A stretch of DNA of 64,000 nucleotides from Pectobacterium polonicum (GTDB lineage: Bacteria; Pseudomonadota; Gammaproteobacteria; Enterobacterales; Enterobacteriaceae): NCBI RefSeq assembly GCF_005497185.1, contig NZ_RJTN01000023.1:1-64000 (forward strand), in the 5' to 3' direction. The position numbers and the translations under genes are program-made. The notes beneath the pieces are model-generated. The model had not been told where the DNA came from. It did no database searches and saw nothing but the letters and a program-made list of their open reading frames with translations. This document shows, piece after piece, positions 51,192-59,247 of this stretch. How positions within the stretch are numbered: the first letter of the stretch is position 1; every line of letters starts with the position of its first letter.

Positions 51192-51402
51192 GACGCACAC
51201 CTCCGTTCATCACGGCTACAGCAGCATTGTCGTACGCAAACGTACTGAAAATAAGGGAGTGGATACAGGACTCGCCTGAATCACGATGAGAAGAGGTGGC
51301 TGAAACAGCACCAGAGATAACTTGCGACAACGTCGCGCCATAACCAATACCTTTACAGCACAAACCGGCGGGCACCGGTGCGAAACTTACTGATTGCCCC
51401 AT
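51181..51402 (-). CDS. possible 73-residue upstream ORF coupled to plaP
   Basis: An ATG at 51402 with strong ribosome site (GAGGAAAGGAAAG immediately upstream) opens a frame [20 protein letters not shown]... ending GGVRHVA, with TGA at 51183-51181. Its last codons contain the plaP ribosome site and overlap the plaP start by 11 bp, so ribosomes finishing it could reinitiate on plaP. Composition is Ser/Ala/Gly-rich with no recognised domain. It could be a translated leader controlling plaP, or chance. Confidence 0.35.
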   Translation of the reverse strand: MGQSVSFAPVPAGLCCKGIGYGATLSQVISGAVSATSSHRDSGESCIHSLIFSTFAYDNAAVAVMNGGVRHVA

Positions 51403-51566
51403 CTTTCCTTTCCTCACTGTGCTCACAGGCACACACAAAATTATCTATCCGGATCGTTGTCCGGCCTCTTTCGTTGAAGACCCTATACCCAGCAAACCTA
51501 AACCACAGAGAGAAGGTACGAAACCACACCAATACCTCTGTAACTGAAGTATGACGAGCATAAATG

Positions 51567-51605
51567 TAAAAAAATAACCGACGCTATTAGACGTCGGTTA
51601 TTTTG
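51567..51605 (-). terminator. intrinsic terminator between ycgR and plaP
   Basis: AAATAACCGACG (51572-51583) pairs with CGTCGGTTATTT (51592-51603). On the minus strand it is followed by TTTTTTTAC. It lies 245 bp after the ycgR stop, so it may end the ycgR message or a separate small RNA. No other gene was recognised in 51604-51847 apart from an ERIC-like element. Confidence 0.85.
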
Positions 51606-51679
51606 CAAGGCGCGTATTTTGCACCAGACGATCTCATCTGACAAGGCTCTGAGAACGTTGGAAACCATTTATTTATCCC

Positions 51680-51767
51680 CAGTCTACTTCAAGCCGCGTA
51701 TACGCTGGCTTTCGCATTCAAAACAATCACGTTTTGTCCTGCGACTCGCATGAGTTAGGCGTAAATA
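51680..51767. repeat. ERIC-like element with CAAAAC/GTTTTG core (short form)
   Basis: TACTTCAAGCCGCGTATACG at one side and GTCCTGCGACTCGCATGAGT at the other resemble the two ERIC ends. Between them CAAAAC-AATCAC-GTTTTG occupies the position of the normal ERIC core, as in 17724-17865. It lies downstream of ycgR. Confidence 0.5.
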
Positions 51768-51847
51768 AGTCAGGTAATACGTTAATATTCGTAATGAAAA
51801 ACGTTGCTGTTATGTGTGAAGCCTAAACAAAGGGTTGCGTTTAAAAA

Positions 51848-52603
51848 TTACAACTCCTGGAACCGCTTTTTCTTTTCGTTTTGTAATCTTTCCAACTCAA
51901 AAATCACCTGCTGAAGATCGCGTTCCTGCGCCGCGTTCAGTGCAGGGAATTTGAAGCTCAGACGCTGCGTGAGTTTCACTTCACCTTTGTTATCGACAAC
52001 CTTCACCATCGCCTGGCCGACAAATTGCAAATCAACGCAGAAGAAACCGTGATCGGCAAGATCCATTTCCACGCTTTTAATGATATCGCCTTCGGTCAGC
52101 AACCCCGTGGTATCACGGTCGGTATACAGGCTCAATCCCCCCAGAGAGAGATCTTTGATGGTGAACGTGAAAACACTCTCATCCGGCAGTTCGCCACGGC
52201 ACGTCAACGGCGGCCACAGCGGTGTATTGATACGGAAATAGGTTCGACGCTGGATAAGATAAAGGAGTTCAGGAATTGGCGCACTGAAAGCGGGCAACCC
52301 GTCGTAAGTCACGGTTTTTGCAATTTCAGCATTAAATTCAACTTTCGCACCGGCAGGTTCGGCGACGAAAGACAACGCTCCGGCATATAGCGCACGGTTG
52401 TTTTCACGCGCAATGCCACCTAAATCGAAGACAAACAGATTGCTGTCGGGTACGACATCAAGAATTTTACTGATGAATTGTCCATGAGAATGATGCACCA
52501 TCAGAGACGTATCATTCTTCTTTAATTCGCGCAGCGTTGCACAGATAGCCAGTTTGTTGCGCTTAACAAACTGCTCTTTCAAAGTTTCATTCACCGCTTT
52601 CAT
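51848..52603 (-). CDS. ycgR: flagellar brake protein YcgR
   Basis: About 251 residues: an N-terminal YcgR-N domain and a C-terminal PilZ domain. The c-di-GMP-binding signature is complete: RRTYFRI (RxxxR) and, about 50 residues later, DLSLGGLSL ([D/N]xSxxG). With c-di-GMP bound, YcgR slows flagellar rotation by contacting the motor. The start is ATG 52603 (MKAVNETLKEQF) or the in-frame ATG at 52612. Upstream, TTAGCACT-11 nt-AAAGATAA on the minus strand is only a weak sigma-28 match, although ycgR is a class 3 flagellar gene in E. coli. Confidence 0.92.
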   Translation of the reverse strand: MKAVNETLKEQFVKRNKLAICATLRELKKNDTSLMVHHSHGQFISKILDVVPDSNLFVFDLGGIARENNRALYAGALSFVAEPAGAKVEFNAEIAKTVTYDGLPAFSAPIPELLYLIQRRTYFRINTPLWPPLTCRGELPDESVFTFTIKDLSLGGLSLYTDRDTTGLLTEGDIIKSVEMDLADHGFFCVDLQFVGQAMVKVVDNKGEVKLTQRLSFKFPALNAAQERDLQQVIFELERLQNEKKKRFQEL

Positions 52604-52840
52604 CCCCACCATTACTTACATGGATTATGTGTCAATGGCTTATATTGATGCACGCCTCTCCGTTATCTTTCAAGTCCCATAAGTGCTAATACAATGACAC
52701 TCTGGCGGCCTATTAAAACGATTACGCGGGCGCTTGAAATTACATGATATAAATAGGTGGAAACGGTATCGACAATTTCCTCAACAACTTTAGCGTATTA
52801 ATAGAAAAGTTTTCAAGAGCGGTCAAATGATGAAATTTAT

Positions 52841-52857
52841 CGGCGCTAGTCCGCGCC
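52841..52857 (-). terminator. weak terminator-like hairpin after citG
   Basis: CGGCGC (52841-52846) pairs with GCGCCG (52852-52857), 18 bp after the citG stop; the minus-strand tail is ATAAATTTC. It is the only candidate end for the citrate operon, and it is weak. Confidence 0.35.
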
Positions 52858-52874
52858 GTTATAACATCCGGTCG

Positions 52875-53780
52875 CTATTCGGCAGGATAGTGATACAACA
52901 GCCAGGTTACAGCCAATAGATCGGCACTGCCGCCTGGGCTAAGATTTCTGGCTATCAGCGCCTCATCCATTCTTATCAGCGCCTGACGATCCAGCGGGCC
53001 AGCCAGTAATTTCTGCGCATAATTCTGTACAAACGCCAATCCGTTCATTCCACCACGTGAGACCACGTTAGTGTCAGGATTGTGAGCCATCAGCACCAGC
53101 AGCGTCCGTAATAGTGCAGTTTCTTCATTCATACCGTCAGCAATCGCCTGCTGCAAGGTGGGTAATGCGTACTGGCATACGGTATTAAAACCGCTGGCGG
53201 CTTCTCCCCTCGCGCCGGTCAAACCATAGCGCTGATAGAGGTGTTCACCCGCCGTTGCCACCCCAGAACACGTTTCCAGCTCATTACGCACCAGATCGCT
53301 GCACATGATGGAAACACTGTCGCACAGGCTACGCTGCGTGACACGCTCTCCCTGCCCTGCCAACCAACCCGCGGCAGTGCACAGCAGGCCAAACGCAAAA
53401 ATTCCACCTTTATGGGTATTCACGCCTTTCGTTGCTGACAACATTACCTGTTCGCAGGCAATACCAATAGGCCGAACCTGAGACAAAAGTTGCTCTCGCG
53501 GTACGTTGGCATACCGATAGCCGGCGTCGGTAAAACGTCCGAACCAGGGAGCAATCGCCTGAATACTGGTCTGAAACAGCGCCACATCCATATCACGATG
53601 GGACCCGTTATTCGCCCGGTCCACCAGACCGGGCTTTGGTGTCAACATGACTTCCATCGTCAACGCACGCGCCACCCACAGCCCAATATCGGGCAACGGG
53701 TAGAGTTCCCGATATTCATGCAGTGCAGAATGAGATGCCGTGGCAGACTGCACACCGTCAGGCTGGCGTAAAGTAGGCAT
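52875..53780 (-). CDS. citG: triphosphoribosyl-dephospho-CoA synthase CitG
   Basis: A 301-residue enzyme that makes 2'-(5''-triphosphoribosyl)-3'-dephospho-CoA from ATP and dephospho-CoA, the precursor of the citrate lyase prosthetic group. Seen: LTPKPGLVDRANNGSHRDMD, THKGGIFAFGLL and LMAHNPDTNVVSRGG, all conserved in CitG/MdcB. It overlaps citX by 23 bp and is the last gene of the operon. In E. coli citG follows citX similarly. Confidence 0.95.
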   Translation of the reverse strand: MPTLRQPDGVQSATASHSALHEYRELYPLPDIGLWVARALTMEVMLTPKPGLVDRANNGSHRDMDVALFQTSIQAIAPWFGRFTDAGYRYANVPREQLLSQVRPIGIACEQVMLSATKGVNTHKGGIFAFGLLCTAAGWLAGQGERVTQRSLCDSVSIMCSDLVRNELETCSGVATAGEHLYQRYGLTGARGEAASGFNTVCQYALPTLQQAIADGMNEETALLRTLLVLMAHNPDTNVVSRGGMNGLAFVQNYAQKLLAGPLDRQALIRMDEALIARNLSPGGSADLLAVTWLLYHYPAE

Positions 53781-54288
53781 TGACCTTTTCCTCTATGTGC
53801 TCAAGCAGTTCCGACAACGCATGGCGGCGCGAACGGCTACAGGCATGTGCCATCTGCTCACACAACAGGCAGGTGCGTCCACGATGCGCCAACATTGACC
53901 GGCCAATCACGCCTTCTTCCGAGCTGAAGACATCAAAATCCCATAACCGTCCTAGTTCATGGCTATCTTCCAGCGCAATGGTGGCTGCTTTCACCGACAG
54001 CGCATCTTTGGTGATCGCCCATAGCCCTTCCGCACCGGTTGCCAGCCAGCATATCTGCTGCTCCAGCACCGTCCAACCGCGCGTCTGGCATAGCGAGGAA
54101 AATGCCGTGTTCGCTTCGGCCATCACCTGCCGGTAGCCTTCGCTATCTTTTATCGGCCCCGGCGTAACCAGCGTCAGCGACACCAGCGTCGTACCGTGCC
54201 GATCGAGCCATTCTTGCTGGCGAACTGCGCGGCGTTCCTTCGCCGCGAGTAACGTTTCCAGAGAGATAGAAACAGCCTTTGTCATCAT
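53758..54288 (-). CDS. citX: apo-citrate lyase phosphoribosyl-dephospho-CoA transferase CitX
   Basis: About 176 residues. It transfers the CitG product to the serine of the acyl carrier protein CitD. Seen: TPGPIKDSEGYR, LGRLWDFDVFSSEG and RTCLLCEQMAHACSRSRRH, diagnostic of CitX. The start is probably the ATG at 54288 (AGGG 8 bases upstream); ATGs at 54300 and 54285 are alternatives. Lies 23 bp after citF and overlaps citG. Confidence 0.93.
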   Translation of the reverse strand: MMTKAVSISLETLLAAKERRAVRQQEWLDRHGTTLVSLTLVTPGPIKDSEGYRQVMAEANTAFSSLCQTRGWTVLEQQICWLATGAEGLWAITKDALSVKAATIALEDSHELGRLWDFDVFSSEEGVIGRSMLAHRGRTCLLCEQMAHACSRSRRHALSELLEHIEEKVNAYFTPA

Positions 54289-54311
54289 CGATTCCCTCAT
54301 GTGTTTAGCGC

Positions 54312-55841
54312 TTATTCGCGGGTTTCTTTCACCTGACGAACCACGTCAATCACGCTGCCGTCACGATAGCGAATAACGCCCACGATGCGATCGTGAAACT
54401 CGATCGCACGGGGTTCACCGACCAGAGCAATCGCACGTTGATACAGATCTTCAATCGTCATCACAGTCAGCCCCGCCTGTTTCAGGCGTTCAGCAACGTC
54501 AGGGCGCGCCGGGTTGACGGCAATGCCGTGATCGGTCACCAGTACGTCAATACTTTCTCCCGGCGTAACGCGCGTCGTCACCTGACGCACCACGGTTGGG
54601 ATGCGGCTACGAATCAGCGGCGCAACGACGATGGTCAGATTCGCCGCCGTCGCAACGTCACAGTGTCCGCCAGATGCACCGCGCATCACACCATCGGAAC
54701 CGGTAATCACATTGACATTGAAGTCGGTGTCGATTTCCAGCGCGCTGAGAATCACCATATCCAGTTGATCGCAACAGGCAGCTTTAGAACTTGGATTGGC
54801 ATAAACGTTAGTGGAAATTTCGACATGATTAGGGTTCTTCGCCAGCGACGCCGCCGCATTGGCATCAAAACACTGGGTATCGATCAGTTTTTCGATCAGC
54901 CCTTTTTCATGCAGGTCGACAATACCGCCGGTGATACCGCCGAGCGCGAAGCGCGCTACAATATTCTGCTGACGCATTTTATCTTCAAGGAAACGCGTAC
55001 AGGCCGTAGAAGCCGCACCGGAACCGGTCTGGATCGAAAAACCGTTGGTGAAATAACCGGCATGTTCAATCACGTCCGCCGCTGAACGGGCAATCAGCAA
55101 TTCACGCGGGTTGCTGGTAACACGCGCCGCGCCGACGCTGATCTTGGCCGGGTCACCCACTTCATCGACCTGAACGATATAATCCACCTGATCTTGCACG
55201 ATGCTGGCAGGCATATTTGGGAACGGTACTACCGCTTCGGTCAGCAGCACCACTTTGCGAGCAAACTGCGCGTCAACCATGGCATAGCCCAGCGAGCCGC
55301 AGCTGGATTTCCCGGTGGTGCCATTGGCGTTACCGAATTCATCGCTGCACGGTACGCCCAGAAAAGCGACATCGATATTCAGTTCACCGCTTTGCAACAG
55401 ATGAACGCGGCCACCATGAGAATGAATTTGTACCGGTTCTTTCATTAATCCATGAGAAATGGCATCAGCCAGCTTGCCACGCATCCCCGAGGTGTAAATC
55501 CGGCTGACCACGCCCGCTTTGATGTGGTCGATTAGCGACGCGTTGCAGCTCATCAGCGAGCTGGATGCCAGTGTCAGATCGCGAAAGCCCATGCGAGCCA
55601 GCGTATCGATCACCCGATTAATAACCTTATCGCCTTCACGGAAGTGGTGATGGAAAGAGATCGTCATCCCATCTTCCAGTCCGCTGTTGCGAATTGCCTC
55701 TTCCAGATCGGCACACAGTTTACGTTCATGTTTTTGTGCAACATCATTCAGCCACGGCGTATTTTGATTAGCGTTGACGAAGGCTTGCAGATGACGTTTT
55801 TCCGGGTACTGCTGTTGCAGTGCTTCAATAAAATGACTCAT
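54312..55841 (-). CDS. citF: citrate lyase alpha subunit
   Basis: A 509-residue citrate:acetyl-ACP transferase that swaps the acetyl group on the carrier protein for citrate, releasing acetate. Two-domain CoA-transferase fold with SFHHHFREGD, SGMRGKLADAIS, GSGAASTACTRF and ARPDVAERLK, all typical of CitF. Same length as in E. coli. 53 bp after citE. Confidence 0.97.
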   Translation of the reverse strand: MSHFIEALQQQYPEKRHLQAFVNANQNTPWLNDVAQKHERKLCADLEEAIRNSGLEDGMTISFHHHFREGDKVINRVIDTLARMGFRDLTLASSSLMSCNASLIDHIKAGVVSRIYTSGMRGKLADAISHGLMKEPVQIHSHGGRVHLLQSGELNIDVAFLGVPCSDEFGNANGTTGKSSCGSLGYAMVDAQFARKVVLLTEAVVPFPNMPASIVQDQVDYIVQVDEVGDPAKISVGAARVTSNPRELLIARSAADVIEHAGYFTNGFSIQTGSGAASTACTRFLEDKMRQQNIVARFALGGITGGIVDLHEKGLIEKLIDTQCFDANAAASLAKNPNHVEISTNVYANPSSKAACCDQLDMVILSALEIDTDFNVNVITGSDGVMRGASGGHCDVATAANLTIVVAPLIRSRIPTVVRQVTTRVTPGESIDVLVTDHGIAVNPARPDVAERLKQAGLTVMTIEDLYQRAIALVGEPRAIEFHDRIVGVIRYRDGSVIDVVRQVKETRE

Positions 55842-55894
55842 TGTCTAATCCTGTAATTCCTGAGAACGGTTATTGCGGTGTCATCACACAATGG

Positions 55895-56770
55895 CTATTT
55901 GCGAACGCCGGAGGCCTGAGCACGTTCCAGCACGCTTCTGGCATGGTTGATAATGGGTCCGTCAATCATTTTTCCATTCAGGGAAATGACGCCCAGACCG
56001 GCACGCTCGCCCTCTTCGGCGGCGTTGATCACCAGATGGGAATAGTCCACTTCATCCTGCGTCGGAGCATAAGCGTTATGCAGTAACTCAATCTGGCGCG
56101 GGTTAATGAGGGATTTACCGTTGAAGCCCAGCTTGCGGATCAGTTCAACTTCTTTTAGGAAGCCCGCATCGTCATTAACGTTGGGATAGACCACATCGAA
56201 GGCGTCGATACCGGCAGCGCGAGCCGCATGCAGTACCGCGCAGCGGGCATAAAACAGCTCTGTGCCGTCACCGCGTTCCGTCTGCATATCCATCACATAG
56301 TCGAACGCCGCCAGCGCAATCCCTATCATGCGTTCAGAAGAACGGGCAATGGCGACGGCGTTAATCACGCCCACCGCCGACTCAATCGCCGCCATAATGC
56401 GCGTGGAGCCGACTTCACGACCGCAGGCTTTTTCGATACGCACCAGATGATGTTCCAGCTCATCGACATCGTCGGTAGAATCGGTTTTTGGCAGACGGAT
56501 CACATCGGCACCACCGCGCACAGCCGCTTCAAGATCCAACAGACCAAACGGTGTACTGAGCTGATTGATACGCACCACGGTTTCAATATCACGATACATC
56601 GGGTGCTGGAGCGCATGGAAAACCAGCAGTCGCGCGGTGTCTTTCTCACGCAGTGACACCGCATCTTCCAGATCGAACATAATGGAGTCAGGTTTATAGA
56701 TGAACGCATTGGACAACATGGCGGCGTTTGCGCCGGGGAGGAATAACATACTGCGGCGAAGCTTATTCAT
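55895..56770 (-). CDS. citE: citrate lyase beta subunit
   Basis: A 291-residue citryl-ACP lyase of the HpcH/HpaI family that splits citryl-ACP to oxaloacetate and acetyl-ACP. Seen: [13 protein letters not shown], the magnesium-binding FDLEDAV, catalytic Arg region VVRIN, LPKTDS and [16 protein letters not shown]. The ATG at 56770 overlaps the citD stop by 1 bp (TAATG) and gives [13 protein letters not shown]; a start 5 codons earlier is possible but less likely. Confidence 0.96.
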   Translation of the reverse strand: MNKLRRSMLFLPGANAAMLSNAFIYKPDSIMFDLEDAVSLREKDTARLLVFHALQHPMYRDIETVVRINQLSTPFGLLDLEAAVRGGADVIRLPKTDSTDDVDELEHHLVRIEKACGREVGSTRIMAAIESAVGVINAVAIARSSERMIGIALAAFDYVMDMQTERGDGTELFYARCAVLHAARAAGIDAFDVVYPNVNDDAGFLKEVELIRKLGFNGKSLINPRQIELLHNAYAPTQDEVDYSHLVINAAEEGERAGLGVISLNGKMIDGPIINHARSVLERAQASGVRK

Positions 56771-57060
56771 TATAATATCTCCCATTCAATCTGCTGTCCG
56801 TCTGTGGCGCGCAATACCGCACTTTGCACGCGAGCGCGGATGACACAATCCAATGCGCCTTTGTCATCCACAATGATCGTTCCTTCCTCTACGCCCAGCG
56901 CTTTCAGCGTGTCATCCACGACCTGTTTAATTTGATGACCGAACTGCTTAATGACTTCGCTGTTGATGACCACAGTAAGCTTCCCGTCTGACGGTGCCAC
57001 TTTGACCAGCAAATCGCTGGACTCAAAGGTGCCCGCCAGGGACTCCCTAACAATCTTCAT
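56770..57060 (-). CDS. citD: citrate lyase acyl carrier protein
   Basis: A 96-residue gamma subunit. The prosthetic-group serine is Ser14 in AGTFESSD, and the core [22 protein letters not shown] is conserved. It shuttles acetyl and citryl groups between CitF and CitE. 23 bp after citC and coupled to citE by a TAATG overlap. Confidence 0.96.
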   Translation of the reverse strand: MKIVRESLAGTFESSDLLVKVAPSDGKLTVVINSEVIKQFGHQIKQVVDDTLKALGVEEGTIIVDDKGALDCVIRARVQSAVLRATDGQQIEWEIL

Positions 57061-57083
57061 AGATTTATCCTGATTAATTTTAA

Positions 57084-58151
57084 TTATGCGTACTCGGGTT
57101 CGTAATAGTGCTGTAAATGCTCAAAGGTTGAGGTTGGCACGATGTCCCGAATACGGCTGTACTGCCGAAGTTTGAGTAATTTCCTGACTTCTGAGGCGGA
57201 AATGGCTAATCCTGAGGTTTGCCGTTTACGTTCAATTTCAATTACGCTGAGCGCGGGGGCAGACACCGTCTGGTCTTTCTCCAGCCAGTAATGCATATCC
57301 TGATTGTACTGATACGTCACCGGGCAAAAGGGTTCAGTACCGACGAAGCGCTGGGTAATACCGAGTGCCGGCGCGATGTATTTCCTGAAAATGATCAAAT
57401 CCAGTGCCGCATGAGCGCGGGTAATGAGTTTCTCTTCCTTCAGAAAATAACCGGGGAACGTGGCTTTAGAGATCATGTAATTCGAACCGGTATGTACCGT
57501 CAGATTCTGAATATGCTCCACCCCGCGCTGTACCATCTTCAGACGCTCGCTAAACGGGAAAAAGGAAACGTCTTCCCGTACCACGAATATGTGTAGCCAA
57601 TCGCACGACTGCGCCGCATGTTCCGCCAGGTAACGGTGGCCTAACGTGAAAGGATTCGCGTTCATGACAATCGCACCAATCTTTTTCTCTGCCCGCGTCG
57701 CAAGCGCGTCGGGCTGCGCAAACGTCGCCAAAGACTGGCAATATTGCTGAATGCCAATCGGTGTGTTTTCCATCAGCACGGCACTGTCCTGATAGCACAC
57801 CAGTGGGTAAAAACCACACCCCCGGAAGACGTCGACATTTTCCGGTCGGGTATAAAGGAACAGGTGAAACAAGCCACGCTGCGCCGCCTGCTGCATCACT
57901 TCATTCACTACCTGCACGCCAAGGTTGAGGTGTCTGAATTCAGGATCGACCGCAACGCACTTAATGGTGTTGGCGGCCAACCCCGCACAGGCGATCAATC
58001 GCCCGCCCCGTTTACCCACAACAACGATGTCAATATCGTCATCCATGCCGAGCTGGCAGTGCGCAAGAAACTGGCGTACTCCGTCCCTCTCCTGTTCCCG
58101 AAGGCGCACATCCAGCGTGTCAAAAAAGACGGAATCATTGGCATACATCAC
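57084..58151 (-). CDS. citC: citrate lyase ligase CitC
   Basis: A 355-residue enzyme that acetylates the carrier-protein prosthetic group with acetate and ATP, activating citrate lyase. Order: N-terminal GNAT-like domain (about 30-130, CVAVDPEFRHLNLGVQ) and C-terminal nucleotidyltransferase domain with NANPFTLGHRYL (HxGH-type) and SASEVRKLL. Starts 82 bp after the FAH-family gene, with a strong hairpin and an ERIC-end remnant in the gap; the first two Mets are adjacent (58151, 58148). Confidence 0.96.
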   Translation of the reverse strand: MMYANDSVFFDTLDVRLREQERDGVRQFLAHCQLGMDDDIDIVVVGKRGGRLIACAGLAANTIKCVAVDPEFRHLNLGVQVVNEVMQQAAQRGLFHLFLYTRPENVDVFRGCGFYPLVCYQDSAVLMENTPIGIQQYCQSLATFAQPDALATRAEKKIGAIVMNANPFTLGHRYLAEHAAQSCDWLHIFVVREDVSFFPFSERLKMVQRGVEHIQNLTVHTGSNYMISKATFPGYFLKEEKLITRAHAALDLIIFRKYIAPALGITQRFVGTEPFCPVTYQYNQDMHYWLEKDQTVSAPALSVIEIERKRQTSGLAISASEVRKLLKLRQYSRIRDIVPTSTFEHLQHYYEPEYA

Positions 58152-58153
58152 AG

Positions 58154-58180
58154 TTCTTCCTGCAACTCGAATTAGTTAGG
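58154..58180. repeat. ERIC terminal remnant upstream of citC
   Basis: TCTTCCTGCAACTCGAATTA followed by GTTAGGA closely matches the ERIC end present at 25800-25826 (CTTCCTGCAACTCGAATTATTTGGGG). Only the end is left. It begins 3 bp upstream of the citC start codon, so it forms the ribosome-binding region. Confidence 0.6.
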
Positions 58181-58191
58181 ACATTCATTGC

Positions 58192-58221
58192 AGGCGTGCC
58201 GGTTTTCACACCGGCACGCCT
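58192..58221. other. intercistronic hairpin upstream of citC
   Basis: AGGCGTGCCGGT (58192-58203) pairs perfectly with ACCGGCACGCCT (58210-58221), a 12-bp GC-rich stem with 6-nt loop, located 12 bp after the FAH gene stop. No U-tract. It could protect the upstream message or set the ratio of transporter/decarboxylase to lyase. Confidence 0.75.
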
Positions 58222-58232
58222 GGCACCTGAAC

Positions 58233-59117
58233 TTAGTGCACAGCGACGTCGGCAGCCGTCGGAACCAATTTCACTGGCACCGCGGCATCCACTATTGTGT
58301 TACGCAAGTGGCCAATGTTTTCGATTTCAACTTCAATACAGTCACCGGCGTTCATAAACAGCGGCGGATTGCGTTTTTTACCCACGCCGCCCGGCGACCC
58401 CGTGATGATCACATCGCCCGCACTCAGTTCGGTGAAGGTGCTGATGTATTCAATCAGTTCAGCGACTTTGTGAATCATGCTGCTGGTATTGTCGTCCTGT
58501 ACCATGCGGCCATTCAGATACGTACGGATTGCCAGCACATGCGGATCGGGAATTTCATCCGTGGTGGTCAAGCAGGGGCCGAACGCACCGGTTTTCTGCC
58601 AGTTTTTGCCAGCGGTAAACCAGCTATGCTGCCAGTCACGCGCAGATCCATCCATGTAACAGCTGTAACCTGCGACATGCGAGAGCGCGACATCCCGAGA
58701 AATATGTTGTCCACCTTTACCAATAATGACCGCGAGTTCGCCTTCATAATCAAATTCGCTGGAATAATGCGGTTTGATAACAGGCGTTGCGTGTCCAGTT
58801 TGTGAATCCGCAAAACGCACAAATAACGTGGGTGCGGGATTTAGTTCATTAAACTCCTGACGCTTAGCGGCATAGTTCATACCCACGCACAGTATTTTCC
58901 CTGGTGCGGTAATAACCGGTAAGAACGTGACATCTGCAACCGCAATATCCGGCGTACTCATACTGAAGTCATGGGCAACAGATAACGCATTCTGTGCCAG
59001 TAATGCTTTCAGGTCGGGGTAACGGTGACCAATTTTGCTGCCGAGATCGATTAACCCCGTTGCCGTATAAATGCCGTAACTGTCCTTACCGTTATAACGA
59101 TAGCTTGCAAGTTTCAT
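58233..59117 (-). CDS. fumarylacetoacetate hydrolase-family protein, candidate oxaloacetate decarboxylase
   Basis: A 294-residue soluble protein of the FAH superfamily. Seen: ILCVGMNYAAKR, metal-binding DYEGELAVIIG (E125, E127) and the Asp of YMDGSARDWQ (D156), and the C-terminal TGSPGGVG loop. Members such as FAHD1 and Corynebacterium Odx decarboxylate oxaloacetate; others hydrolyse acylpyruvates. Its place between a citrate-type transporter and citC, with no OadGAB genes in the window, suggests that it removes the oxaloacetate made by citrate lyase. This is an inference. AGGAAA is well placed before the ATG. 130 bp separate it from the transporter gene. Confidence 0.85.
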   Translation of the reverse strand: MKLASYRYNGKDSYGIYTATGLIDLGSKIGHRYPDLKALLAQNALSVAHDFSMSTPDIAVADVTFLPVITAPGKILCVGMNYAAKRQEFNELNPAPTLFVRFADSQTGHATPVIKPHYSSEFDYEGELAVIIGKGGQHISRDVALSHVAGYSCYMDGSARDWQHSWFTAGKNWQKTGAFGPCLTTTDEIPDPHVLAIRTYLNGRMVQDDNTSSMIHKVAELIEYISTFTELSAGDVIITGSPGGVGKKRNPPLFMNAGDCIEVEIENIGHLRNTIVDAAVPVKLVPTAADVAVH

Positions 59118-59247
59118 AATATTTCCTGTGCAAAATAAACCTACGTGTAATAGCGGTTTTATTTCGTTAACTCATGTGAGTTTTCAATGCCGTCTGTCTC
59201 GAAACATTATTTCTTTCGCTCAGACTCTTTTTATTTCCTTAATGACA

